Assembly: GCF_022376445.1 (NCBI RefSeq)
Contig: NW_025955214.1
Location: forward strand, 1 to 56,971
Direction of reading: 5' to 3'
DNA: 56,971 nucleotides
Origin: Fomitopsis serialis
Lineage: Eukaryota > Basidiomycota > Agaricomycetes > Polyporales > Fomitopsidaceae
Below are positions 1 through 10,489 of the stretch, in pieces (the stretch's first letter is position 1; every line of letters begins with the position of its first letter). The notes beneath the pieces were generated by a model, which was not told where the DNA came from, ran no database searches, and saw nothing but the letters and a program-made list of their open reading frames with translations. A program made the translations under genes and the position numbers.

Positions 1-227
1 CCAAGTGCCTCTGTATGTCCCGCTCGGACTCGGTTGGACTGCACACCCAGAGCACGTTTGCCCAGCATTCCAATTGGCACCATAAGTAGGGAGGACGCCG
101 GTCACCGAGTCCCGTAGGTATCGTCGATTGTCCTCATAGTCGACCCGGCGAAAACGAGAGACGTGGGAAGAGCGACGAGTAAGATGCATGCACGTACTAG
201 CCATGTACAGAGACATGGCAAGGACAT
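1..227 (-). CDS. PPxY receptor-like family, copy 1 (5' part only)
   Basis: This is the first of six members of a receptor-like family; it runs off the left edge of the window. The start at 227 opens a clear signal peptide (MSLPCLCTWLVRACILLVAL), followed by the family hallmark RTIDDTYG. At 111-113 the minus strand reads GGG where the other copies need one base more; the annotated frame then stops after TYGTR. One base later in frame the sequence continues as a family module 1, with WNAGQTCSGC in place of the usual CWNxGPxCSxC and further family residues to the window edge. I therefore read it as a real or recently functional gene with a one-base gap in the sequence. The tail and PPxY motif lie outside the window. 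Confidence 0.6.
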
Positions 228-427
228 TGTCCTGGAAGATATGCAACGGGGGTACGAAGTGAAAGGGCGTATCCTGCGCTGCACCGCATTGCAGAAGGCC
301 CCCGACCGCAACATCCTGGGCGCACAGATACACTGACAACAAGATATCAACTATCCTGAGGCATGGTAGCTGATAAACGCATCTTCATCTGATTCTTGGA
401 ACGATGAACAATCCGACTGGCACGTAC

Positions 428-1248
428 CCTGCTACGTCGGCGCTCCGCCAACAAAGGTCCACTGGTTGTAACTTACTGTAGAAAACGCCAGCGGCAGCAG
501 TCTATGCCTCTATTGAGCAGTGCGAAGGCATCAGCCTGTGCGTCTGTGTGTCCGTGCGAATCTATCCTGAGGCTACTGCGGGATGTTGCAGTCAGCGTCA
601 GTAGACATGAGTGACAAGTACAGCCCCGCCTGTCAACGTGCGACGGACAGGCATGGGAGTTCTGGGAAACCGCAACAAGATTATGTACGGCGGGAGGCCC
701 GATTCCTCCCAGCCGCTACTGGGGTCTGGGTGATCTGCATCCACAAGACCTGTCGCATTTGCGCCTAGGACTCCAGTTGGCCGTACGTACTTGAGGTGAG
801 ACGATAGCTGAACTTGGAGGTTCGGATCGACGAGGTGCAAAGCCTTGAAGCCCGTTCACGACTCGGATCTCAGATGTCAAATTTAACAACGTTCGATTTG
901 CGAGGACGAGGAGGGGTCCATAGCCTTGAAACTTGAAGCTTTACTCTTGAGCTTGACTCAAGCGGCCTCGCGGCGACGCGAGTCGTCGTAAGAGGTTCAA
1001 CTGAAAGTACATGGTACTGGTAGTGGTACAAGCGCGCACCCGGGCTTGCGAAACTCGCGTGAGTACTTATCTACAAGATCGTAGCAAACCGAGGCGCCCA
1101 CCGTGACGCCACAGACACGCCCTTCATACTTGCAATTGACGATCAACCCGGTCAAAATCTCATACGAAGACCCTCCACGAGCTCAAAGTGATTGAAGGCT
1201 CTTGTCGAACCGAAATATCGGCATACAACTGACTCCTCTGGGCTGCAC
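428..1248. repeat. Segmental repeat A, copy 1 (BTB copy 1 upstream region)
   Basis: About 820 bp directly upstream of BTB copy 1. The same sequence recurs at 6096-7815, there interrupted by a transposon. Shared landmarks are the GTCGGCGCTCCGCCAACAAA stretch near 435, the block around 600-840, and the last 90 bp (GACTCCTCTGGGCTGCAC, ending at 1248). Short open frames on the minus strand at 598-840 and 6258-6713 have related translations (for example TGLVDADHP and LTGGAVLVTHV), so part of the repeat may descend from a coding exon, but neither copy is an intact gene. Confidence 0.75.
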
Positions 1249-1277
1249 CACCGTGACAGCTAGCTTCGTGAAATACC

Positions 1278-2463
1278 ATGGGAAACCTACCCGACGGTCA
1301 CAGTCGTACCGTCTCAGCCTCCACACAAGGTGACTTCTCTATCCCTCACTACCAGGGCATCGATTACTCAGGCTCGTCATGATGTTGACACTGAATTTTC
1401 CTGGGCTTCTGTTTTAGACCTCGAACTTGTGCGCGACGAAGAGCTCTGGTTTCCGGACGGAAGTATCGTTCTCGTCGCCGAGAGGCGCGCATTTCGTGTA
1501 TATCATGGTATCCTGTTGCGCGATTCTTCGGTCTTCAGCGACCTGCTGTCTCTACCTCAGCCAGAAGACGTAAATGGGATAGATGGATGTCCTCTGGTCA
1601 AGCTGTCGGACTCTGCGGAGGACCTCCGACATTTGCTACGATTTCTGTTCAATAGGAGGTGAGCGCTCAGATCCAGCCTTACATGCTTGGGCTGTTCTTC
1701 AATGTGGACTTTGCGCCTCAGATTTTTTATGCCCGCGGGAGAACCCATCGCATTCTCCGCTGTCGCAGCCCTCGTTCAACTGGGGCATAAATATCAACTC
1801 GACATCGCGGAAGCTGAAGGCCTTCGACTGCTGAAGACGGTTTTCACAACGAGCTTCCGCGACCAACCGGATATCATATATCGGGGCCTCGATTCAAGTG
1901 ACCGGCCGCAAACCGTTCAGTCCGTCGTTCGGTACCGATATCGAGACGCAATCACGGCCGTCAACCTCGCTCGACTGACTGGTGAATGGAGTATCCTGCC
2001 TACCGCGTTCTATATATGCTGTCAGCTCAAAGCCGAGACACTTGTGCTGGGAAACCCTCGAGCCGACGGCTCGAAGGATTGCCTGAGTCCGAGTGACCTA
2101 GCAATATGTATCGATGGAAAGAAGGGCTTGATGTATGCGCATGCTGCGGGAGCGCACGAGGTCCTCTACCGAACTGTAGGGTTCATTGGACCCAACGGCT
2201 GGTACGCCGATTGCGAGAGCGGAGACTGCAGAGATCTCCGGGATGAAGTCTTTCCCAACATCATTGATGCATCAAGGTTTGGGGAGAACGCACTCTGGAG
2301 CTGGGAGGAGGATATCATTGAAGAAGATTTCTGCGGCGTTTGCCAAGCATGTCTAGTCGCGGAAGCTAGGGAGCAAGTGCGTAGGGTGTGGTTGCAGCTT
2401 CCCGAATATTTCGGACTCGATGCTGTTTCTTGGAAACGATTAGCAGACCCTGATGCAGAATGA
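1278..2463 (+). CDS. BTB/POZ domain protein, copy 1
   Basis: Three exons, 1278-1329, 1418-1658 and 1722-2463, give 344 aa with intact GT-AG introns of 88 and 63 bp. The BTB fold starts near residue 20: FPDGSIVLVAERRAFRVYHG is the usual D-G-S-I...F-x-V-H/Y-x-x-xL BTB opening, and the C-terminal half carries conserved Cys residues (CESGDC, FCGVCQACL). BTB proteins dimerise and often act as substrate adaptors of Cullin-3 ubiquitin ligases; the substrate of this one is unknown. The start was chosen because exon 1 (MGNLPDGHSRTVSAST) matches exon 1 of copy 3 and the splice phases agree. It is very close to copy 3 (27402-28597) including the 3' flank, and more distant from copy 2 (22101-23353). Confidence 0.85.
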
Positions 2464-3657
2464 TGAATCCAGGCAGGTCGTCTTGCTTCTCGTGCAGCTG
2501 CATCTATTGGTCACTGAATGCCGCAAAGGATAGTCGGTATTCGCAGTTTCCATCATGATCGCAATGCTTCCACGGACTACAAGCACCATCGTGATCGCTC
2601 AAGGGATGGCTTAAGTGTGTATTGGTTATGCTCGGTCGCCAGTGGCTCACAGCGTGAGTTCCATAGTGATTGACGTCAATTTGTCCTCAAGGAATCATGT
2701 CAATGGAAGATCGGTGTCGTAGTATCACTCCTTGGGTACTAGCGAAGCGGTACTACGGCAATGTACATGCTATACGCGGTGTTCGGCCCTTTAGGCCTAT
2801 TCGTCCTTTGTACTCGCCGCCGTTGCACACTGTATTCACTTGGCAGCTACCCGCAACGCATACTCATATAACCGGTACCGGGCCCTTCTCGCCCGTCCTA
2901 TCATCTCTTCATTCTTACACCCATGCTCGCTGGGCACCGTCCACGCTTTTGCGGTGGCCGTAGCGTCCAGCGTCACACTTTCAATGCAAGTACGGGGTAT
3001 TGGATAATGCCCTGGCTCTTCTCAGCGCCGCTTTTGTGTGTATCACCTTGATCTAGCCTCCAGTCTCGCCCACCTTCCTGACGCAGAGGGAGACCTTTCC
3101 ACATTTTCTGCACTCTCCGTCAGACCGTTGATCGTGCGCCGATCGCTGTTGGCCGTCGCCTCACCCGCGCGTCGCATCTGTCCGCAGATGACTCGGGTTC
3201 TACCACCTCCTGCGTACCATGCTACGCTGTTGTTGAACCTTGCAGTCGCCATCATGATCACGGCTTACCTCGCAATATGTTCTGCGACTCTTGTATATAC
3301 AAGCGTGTCAATGATGCTGATTCCTGACTCGGACAGTACTCGACCTTCTGTGAGGAACAGTGTATCCGGATCGGCGAGACATAGTAGACTCCTCAAGCAT
3401 GGGGCTCAGTTCGGCACGTCGCGACCGAGCACATGCGTCTGAAAACCAGAGGAACTGGAATAGCCTGGTTAGAAATGCAATAGTGAGTCTCGGCTAGTCA
3501 TCATTGGTATCGTCCAAGACTGGTGACATAACGTGGATCTCCAAATGAGTAGATCCCGGCATAGCTAAGAAAACCTCCTCCAGTAGGCCAGAGTATGTCT
3601 GTTTCATTCCGAGCGTGAGTAGTAGGAACAAGACAAGCTGGGGCGAATTGAACCACT
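2464..3657. other. Intergenic, no supported gene
   Basis: Between the 3' ends of BTB copy 1 and receptor copy 2. Roughly 2540-2610 matches, inverted, the 3' flank of BTB copy 3 (about 27250-27310), so the BTB duplication included the 3' untranslated region. An open frame at 3038-3442 has a hydrophobic stretch but no family support, and I do not call it. Confidence 0.6.
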
Positions 3658-5223
3658 TTACCAGTAGTATGCAGGAGGTACGTCCCTGTGCCTATCTTCT
3701 GTCTCCGCCTGCAACCGTGCCACCTCTGCCCTCAATGTGGCTATTTCTGTCCTCAACTCTTCTTCAACGCCGGCCTCCATCGGTCGGGATAATGTAGTCG
3801 TTGAGCGTCGCAAGTTGCTTGCCGATGGTGCTAGGACAACATCGACATTTGGGCGATCGGCGCGTAAAGTTTTGAGTTGTGTCTTGAGCCCTTGTACCTC
3901 GCGCACAAGCCCATCGTAGTTTGAACGGGAGTCGGTGATGATAGGTGGTGTCACGCTATCTGGCATGGTTGTAGGGAAGAGCGTGTTTGTAACCGGAGTA
4001 GGGAGCAAAGTGGGGGCGCCTGGTTGTTTGGGTTTGGGATCCTGCAGCGACACGAATGGTGCGATTGCTGTCTGATTCATCTCTTGTACATTCTGCGTTC
4101 TCCGGCGCCGCCGAGAGTAAATCGCGAGGCCAAAGCAAAGCACAATGAAGGCGATGGCGCCGAGCACGCCCCCAATGACACCCGCAGATGTACCTTCAAT
4201 CTCCGTAATGAGCAATAGTGCCGGATCAACCAATGAACAGTCACTAGTTATCACTTACCTCGGTGGGTCGAAATCAAATTGTTCCCAGAGCCTGTCGCGC
4301 TGGCAGTGCTCACGATCGCATCCGTAGATGAAGAGCCGCCGCCACTGGCATCGCCTGAGCTGCTCGTAGCGCCGTGTGTATTTGAGCTTGTTTTGACGGT
4401 ACTAGTCGACGATGAGATGCTTGGCGCAGTGGAGCTTCCGAGTCCAGGGAGATGCGTGGACCATGATATGTTGAGTGCACTCGACTCGGAGGATGGTTTC
4501 GCATCGCTCTCATCGTCTTCATAACTTCAAAAGCAGGTACGTCAGCTCTTCTTCACTCGAGAAACTGTGTGAATAGACCTCACTCATAGGTTGCGTAGTC
4601 AAATAGCAGAAGCGATACTGATGTCCCTTGTACAGCTGACATCACGAAGCTGTGCTGCGTATTGTTTAAAAATGTTCTGCTGTAGACAGGTACGTTGTAT
4701 TGATATTCGTAGTTGGTTCCGCTGATGCTCGGGTTGAACAAAGATGCGCTAGTTTCACCATCGAGATCGAAGGTCAGGTTGGTGATCTTGATCTCCGGCC
4801 CTTTGGATACGAAGATGCAATACACTGAAAGAGATGTCCCTGTTCCATTCGAGGTACCAGTGGTGGCGGAAGAGTGATTGCATTAGCATCAGTAGTATCC
4901 GAACTCAGGTATCACTGGCGTACCGGTGAATGCGAACGAGACAGTGTGAACTGTGGGAGAGTTGATGAACACGTTGTTACATGTACTCGATTGTGTGTCG
5001 TGCCAGGTCCCGTTGTGCGCCTGTAATGGGTCTGGTTGGGAAACGCAAACCGAGCAACCCGGCCCTTTGTTCCAGCAGTTCGTATCGAGGTACGTCGGTG
5101 TCGCTCCGGTCACTGAGTCACCATACGTGTCGTCGATCGTCCGTAGTTCCCCAAGACAACCACGATGCATTGAAGAACAACGAGTAACGCAGGTATGAAC
5201 GCGACGCAGCCCAAGATTGGCAT
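3658..5223 (-). CDS. PPxY receptor-like family, copy 2
   Basis: Four exons on the minus strand: 4924-5223, 4584-4839, 4259-4524, 3658-4193. The start at 5223 gives an ideal signal peptide (MPILGCVAFIPALLVVLQ), but that frame meets RTIDDTYG only if one base is added to the C4 run at 5149-5152; copy 3 has C5 at the same place. With it the protein is about 452 aa. Module 1 has CWNKGPGCSVC and an NGTWHDT glycosylation site. Module 2 (one 256-bp exon) spans VYC to FDYATY. Then come a Ser/Thr/Gly-rich stalk, a membrane helix at about 277-300 (GVIGGVLGAIAFIVLCFGLA), an RRRRR stop-transfer patch, a heptad stretch (LRTEIATLRAEVARLQAE) and the C-terminus VPPAYYW, a PPxY motif that binds WW domains. It is probably a type I plasma-membrane protein. 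Exons 1-2 are near-identical to copy 3; the stalk and tail are not. Confidence 0.8.
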
Positions 5224-5657
5224 CATTCACGATGAGGGTGGAAGGAAGTGAGAAGGGAATCGATACCGTGCTGCGCCTCGCTATATAGCATTACATTTCT
5301 TGGATTGATAGATGCTAGTCACCCTAGTATGATGAATAGCATGGCGAACACTTGCCTTAAAGCGGCGGCTAGGCCCGAAGCAGGACTTGTGGTGCCTTCC
5401 AGGACACCGTCTTTTGACAAATTGCCAGATCATTACGGCAGTGCATCGATCGCGAGCGCCGCCTTCGAAGTGACTACACATGTACATGGAGGCTGAGATT
5501 TCCGTACGTGTTCATTGCTTGTTCGTCGTTGACAGGTGAGGCGCGCCGGGAACTCGAGAGGCTATGTAACACTATAAGTAATCATGTAAGTATGGGCCAC
5601 TTTTTGAGGGAGTTGTGCGCACATTCAAGCATTCTGCATATGCTCAACCACGAATAT
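5224..5657. other. Upstream region of receptor copy 2
   Basis: This stretch matches 9433-9800, the upstream region of receptor copy 3 (shared around TTCCGTACGTGT at about 5500 and 9700 and around GGAACTCGAGAG). The duplication of copies 2 and 3 therefore included the promoter. I see no clear TATA box. Confidence 0.6.
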
Positions 5658-6095
5658 GTAGCTTCAGCCCTAAGTTCGGTAATGACCGTGACTGTGATTA
5701 GACGATACCTGCGATACTGAAAATCAACTCCACCTTGGGTTGGTCGAAGAAGCTTGAGAGGGTTGGCTCCGGGTCCTGAAGCTCGCAGTCGAGTCATTTC
5801 GAAGATTTGAGACAGCAGGTCGCGAGTCTGTGCGCAGAGCGTGCGGTTTTCCACTCAGGCGTGACAGCAGGGATCACGTCTGCATTATCCGGGTCCCCCG
5901 ATGCACGGGTCGAAGAGGGGAGTGGCATTGTTGTGAGTCGACATTCCACGATTTAAGAAAGAGGGGATCATGAAAAGAATCGCTCGCTGGCTTGTCGACG
6001 CGTCTCCTTCTTAAGCCGCATAACATCATGTTACTCACTGGCGAATCAAGGGGTAGTACTACCAGCCCGTGCAGTGGTCTGTTATCGTTGCTTAG
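5658..6095 (-). pseudogene. Repeat B copy 1: decayed version of the ORF at 12392
   Basis: About 430 bp similar throughout to 12408-12845. The copy at 12392-12778 keeps a 128-codon frame on the minus strand. Here the same protein pieces, such as LRRRRVDKP and GGVDFQYRRY, lie in separate, interrupted frames, so this copy is broken. Confidence 0.55.
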
Positions 6096-6307
6096 CCTGC
6101 TACGTCGGCGCTCCGCCAACAAAAGTCCACTGGTCGTACTGTAGAAAACGCCAGCTGAAGCAGTCCGTGCCTCTATTGAGCAGTGTGAATAATCAGACTA
6201 TGCGTCTGTGAGTCCGTGCGAAGCTATCCTGAGGCTACTGGGATATTGCAGTCAGCGTCAGCAGACATGAGTAACAAGTACAGCCCCACCTGTCAACGTC
6301 GCGACGG

Positions 6308-6387
6308 ACACGCATGGTTGTCCTGGGACACGCATGGTTGTCCTGGGACACGCATGGTAGTCCTGGGACACACATGGTAGTCCTGGG
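6308..6387. repeat. Minisatellite, 4 x 20 bp
   Basis: Four head-to-tail units of exactly 20 bp (ACACGCATGGTTGTCCTGGG and close variants). The matching place in repeat A copy 1 (about 645-665) has a single unit, so the array expanded after the segmental duplication. Confidence 0.9.
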
Positions 6388-6890
6388 ACTCGCAACAAGA
6401 TTGCGGCGGGAGGCCCAACTTCCTCCCAGCCGCTACCAGTGGAGCCTGGGTGATCTGCATCCACAAGACCTGTCACATCTGCGCCAGGATTCCAGTGGCC
6501 GTACGTACTTGAAGTGAGACGATAGCTGAACTCGGAGGTTCGGGTCATGTTACAGCATCGACGAGGTGCAAATCCTTGAAGCTCGTTCACGGTCTCAGAT
6601 GTCAAGATTTTCAACAGCGTTCGATTTGCGAGAAGGAGGACGAAGAGGGGTCCATAGTCTTCAAATTTGAATCTTGAACTTGACTCACGCGGCGTCGCGG
6701 CGATGTGAGTCATCGTAAGAGGTTCAACCGAAAGTACATGGTACTGGTAGCGGTACGAGTGCGCACCGGCGGTTGCGAAACCTCAGAGTCGTAAGTTAGC
6801 AGACCGAGACCGAGGCGCCGACGCCACCGACACGCCACCCTTGTGGCAATGGCAATTGACTCGGACGACCATCGCGATCAAAGACACATA

Positions 6891-7716
6891 CAGCAGATTC
6901 GGAAAACCTTGTCCGACGCGTCCCCGCGCGTGCGAAAATTCAAATAAATCAAGAAAATGACGAAAATGCGGAAAAGTCTAGGAATCGCCAGAACGTCAGG
7001 GAATTGAGAATTCCGGGGCGTGCAGTCCGGCGCACAGTCCGGGGACTGTACGGCGGCAAGTCCCGAGCCCGGCGAGCCGTGTCTCGGGTGGCTGAGCGAT
7101 CTCGGCGTGCGATCTGCCGTGTGGCTGAGGATCTCGATGTCGAACGTTGAAGTTCATCGGCGTCGTACGCGTTCAGCTTGCCACCGCTCCCTTGCGCCTT
7201 GCCACTGCAGCCCCCGCCTACGGCTCCCCCCATACGTCCACTCACGCGAAACCCCTGTGTCTATGGTGGCAACCGGCACGGAGTACTTTCCAGGACGTCA
7301 GTACAGCTGCGAGGACTGTGGGAAGACAATGTATATACCAATATGTGTTGCGTACTGATTCCTAGCGATTCACCATACGTCTTGAACGCCTGATTTTCCA
7401 TCTCTTGTTTCACCAACGCACTTGGCTCCATCCAGATGGTATCCTTTAGAACAGACCACATGTCTGCTATACGTTCAATAGGCATATCAAGAGCGGACGT
7501 CGACCATCGCACAACCTTCAAAACCACCCTCAACTTGCCTTCGATAGACATGCCGCATACGCCGCGAACCTGTAACAAGGCGTACACGGTGTTCTATAGT
7601 GGCTACGGTGCGTGTATCGCGATTCCTAGACTTTTCCGCATTTTCGTCATTTTCTTGATTTATTTGAATTTTCGCACGCGCGGGGACGCGTCGGACAAGG
7701 TTTTCCGAATCTGCTG
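6891..7716. mobile_element. TIR DNA transposon, element 1 (non-autonomous)
   Basis: Terminal inverted repeats of about 100 bp begin CAGCAGATTCGGAAAACC at 6891 and end with the inverse at 7716; TA lies immediately outside both ends, as expected for a Tc1/mariner-type TA target duplication. The right arm is homologous to element 2 for about 220 bp (from about 7497), but the left arm only for about 100 bp, so the left side has been replaced. No transposase frame is visible. The interior has a 108-codon minus-strand frame (7261-7587) that is helix-rich (for example ALDMPIERIADMWSVLKDT) and unrelated to the interior of element 2; it may be captured gene sequence. Confidence 0.8.
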
Positions 7717-7825
7717 TACTTGCGTAGTCTCATACGAAGGCCCTTCACGAGCTCAGAGCGAAAGGCTTGTGTCGAACCGACGCATCAGCATACGACCGAC
7801 TCCTCTGGGCTGCACTGGCAGGTAT

Positions 7826-7930
7826 CTTGTCATGGGGGAACTCAACATACGGAAGGAGTGGATGGATTCAATGGTGCTCTTTGACGGACCATACTGACTG
7901 GTTTAACATGGACCCATTGATAATTACTAG
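7826..7930. repeat. Repeat C, copy 1
   Basis: About 100 bp similar to 13233-13330, from CTTGTCATGGG to ATTACTAG, with TGACGGACCATACTGACTGG in both. A weaker match lies near 10345. No function is visible. Confidence 0.65.
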
Positions 7931-7962
7931 CCGTCCTTCAGGCCTCCACATCTATAGTGAAC

Positions 7963-8115
7963 CGAAGACATGCCATTCACAACCATCGTACATTCAATCT
8001 ACACACGTACGTGGAACACATCTACAACAAGTATATGCACATGGACGTCACCAATCGTATTGTCTGACCGTCCGACATCCGACAGGGCGGCCAGGCAAGT
8101 GATAACGAGAGAGAC
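7963..8115. repeat. Copy of the 3' flank of the gene at 17036-18221
   Basis: This segment resembles about 16534-16690: an ATCGTACATT block, then CCAATCGTAT, then GTCCGACATCCG and CAGGGCGGCCAGGC. It is a displaced fragment of the downstream region of that gene, lying just past the 3' end of receptor copy 3. Confidence 0.55.
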
Positions 8116-8275
8116 GACACTGTACAAAATTAGGACCATCAAGTACAACGGCGACACGATTACGAAAGACTGTCATGATTATTGGTGATACCAGCCTGAT
8201 GATCTCGATATACGCAGACAGTCTGCAGAACACAACCGAAAGGCACCTATAATGCCAAGTTCAAAGGCGCTGTCG

Positions 8276-9432
8276 TCATACACGATATGCAGGAGGTGGG
8301 CCCTTGGTGCTGTCGAGGTCGCCAGTCTCCTGCGCCGCGTCTTGCGGCAAAGTTCGGAGCTGACTTGCGTGCCGTATGTCGCCGTGTGGCACGGGAGCGG
8401 CGCCAGAGTCGTTGGTGATCGTAGAATGAATGAAGGGAGCCGCAGGGATGCTAGTCATCTCAGTTATACGACGTGTTCTTCGCCGTCTTCGCCAACATAT
8501 TGTGAGGCAGACGCAGATCACCACAAAGGCGATGAAACCAGCTACGCCGCCAGCAATGGCACCGACCGGTACACCTTGTCTAGAATGAGGGTATGTGGAT
8601 GGAAGACTGAGGAGACAGTCGCTTACCATGCCAGTGGTGTGAGGCTACGTTCGACGCAGTCCGAGTCGGCGCCTGACTCGAGGCACTTTGAGACGAGGAT
8701 GGTTTCGCATCGCTCTCGTCGTCTTCATAACTTCACAAAGCAGGTATCTCAGCTCTCCTTCACTCGAGAAACTGTTTTGAATAGAACTCACTCATAGGTT
8801 GCGTAGTCAAATAGCAGAAGCGATACTGATGTCCCTTGTACAGCTGACATCACGAAGTTGTGCTGCGTATTGTTCAAAAACGATCTGCTGTAGACAGGTA
8901 CGTTGTATTGATATTCATAGGTGGTTGCGTTGATGCTCGGGTTGAACAAAGATGCGCTGGTTTCACCATCGAGATCGAAGGTCAGGTTGGTGATCTTGAT
9001 CTCTGGCCCTTGGGATGTAAGGATGCAATACACCGAAAGAGAAGTGCCTGTTCCATTCGAGGTACCAGGGGTGACGGAAGAGCAATTGCATCAGCACCAA
9101 TAGTATCTGAACACGGGTATCGTTGGCGTACCGGTGAATGCGAACGAGACGGTATGAACTGTGGGGGAGTTGATCAACACGTTGTTGCATGTATCTGATT
9201 GTGTGTCGTGCCAGGTCCCGTTGTGCGCCTGTAATGGGTCTGGTTGGGAAACGCAAACTGAGCAATTCGGGCCTTGGTTCCAGCAGTTCGTATCGAGGTA
9301 CGTCGGTGTCGCTCCGGTCACCGAGTCACCATATGTGTCGTCGATCGTCCGTAGCTCCCCCAAGACAACCGCGGCACATTGAAGAATGATGAATAACGCA
9401 GCTATGAACGAACTGCGGCCCGAGGTTGACAT
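8276..9432 (-). CDS. PPxY receptor-like family, copy 3 (short form)
   Basis: Four exons, 9132-9432, 8792-9047, 8627-8730 and 8276-8574, give an intact 319-aa protein with no frame correction. A signal peptide (MSTSGRSSFIAALFIILQ) precedes module 1 (CWNQGPNCSVC, NGTWHDT) and module 2 (256-bp exon). The stalk is very short (about 35 residues), the membrane helix lies at about 224-247 (GAIAGGVAGFIAFVVICVCL), and RRRRR follows. The tail is only about 70 residues, lacks the heptad region of copies 2 and 4, and ends GPPPAYRV, so the PPxY motif is kept although the rest of the tail is lost. The ectodomain is nearly identical to copy 2. The start is the first ATG before the hydrophobic core. Confidence 0.85.
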
Positions 9433-10489
9433 CGTCCACGACGAGGGTGGAAGGAAGTGAGAAGGGAATTGCGAGTGTGCTGCGTGTCTCCCCTAACGTT
9501 GTATTTCTTGGTTTGACGGTGGATGTCAACCCCCTAGTATAGCATGGTGAACACTTGCCTTGAAGCGGCGGCTAGGCCCGAATTCGAGTAGGACCCGTGT
9601 GCCTTTCAGTACACCGTCCTTTGACGGGTTGCCAAATTGATACAGCAGTGCATCGAGTCTATACACCGCCTTCAAAACCTTGCTACACATGAAGACTGAG
9701 AATTCCGTACGTGTGTTTGTTCGACGTTGACAGATGGGGCCCTGGGGGCGCGCCCGGAACTCGAGAGCCTACGAAACATTAGTATGTGAGTATGGCGTTT
9801 ACGGTGAGTCTGAGGCTGGGCCTGGGTGTTTCGCACGACACAGTGGACGCAAAGTGGACGACCCTGTCCTGTACCTAATGAGCGCTGTCAGGGTCGCACA
9901 CACTGAGCTCTCCCTTTGATAACATGTTATGGTAGCTGTTCAAAACAAGAGGTCACGACGAATGCAACAGGTCCGGCGTCCGTATGGACCACAACACAGA
10001 TCATCGAAACTGTCTCAGTTGAGGAAGTGATACCGACGGACAATTGGCCTCGACTGCCAGGACCACTGCAGGACCGAAATAGCCTTTCAGAAAGCCATCC
10101 TTTGACCGGTCGCTCAGTTAAGTACCATGGTGGTGCATCGAGGCCACTGACTCGGAAGCTGCGCGTAGTGGCAGTTTAGCAAAGATACGATCAAGCGCAG
10201 GTAGAACATACCGAGGTCGCGCACGGTCTTCCTCCTCATGGAGTGGAGGCCCGAAAGCCAGCCCGAGCCTGCACACGTCGAGTTCATCCAAGTCCATCAT
10301 ACTACGAGTCTAATTGCTCTCCATCGAACAGACACATTACAATACTTGCCATGGGAGTTTTGTGCATACGCAAGAGTCTGGTGTGAATCATGGCTGATGT
10401 CATGATTGTCAAGTTTAATCCAATGGAGAGCTTCTGTTATGGTTCCAATCGTGAGTGGTAATCCGAGCTAGATGAGCGAAGTGACTACT
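9433..10489. other. Intergenic between receptor copies 3 and 4
   Basis: 9433-9800 is the duplicated upstream region also seen at 5224-5657. The rest has short open frames only; a 60-codon minus frame at 10118-10300 (MMDLDELDVCRLGLAFGPPL) reads like protein but has no recognisable family. Confidence 0.5.

Larger units (their letters stand above)
6096..7815. repeat. Segmental repeat A, copy 2, split by a transposon
   Basis: A second copy of 428-1248. The match runs from 6096 to about 6888, is interrupted by the 826-bp element at 6891-7716, and resumes at 7719-7815. In copy 1 the two sides are joined. The repeat ends at the same point upstream of where the BTB start codon would be, but no BTB coding sequence follows. 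Confidence 0.75.

Noticed and set aside
3038..3442. 134-codon frame with a hydrophobic stretch and PPPAY.
   Set aside because: No signal peptide in a sensible place, PPPAY is internal, no intron signals and no similarity to the receptor tails around it; likely chance.
5149..5152. Phase variation by homopolymer slippage in the receptor signal peptides.
   Set aside because: The same one-base loss occurs in unrelated core genes at non-repeat contexts, so an assembly artefact is simpler; it would need accurate reads showing mixed run lengths.
7261..7587. Transposase of element 1.
   Set aside because: The frame has no visible DDE/D residues in a suitable spacing, is far too short, and is absent from element 2.
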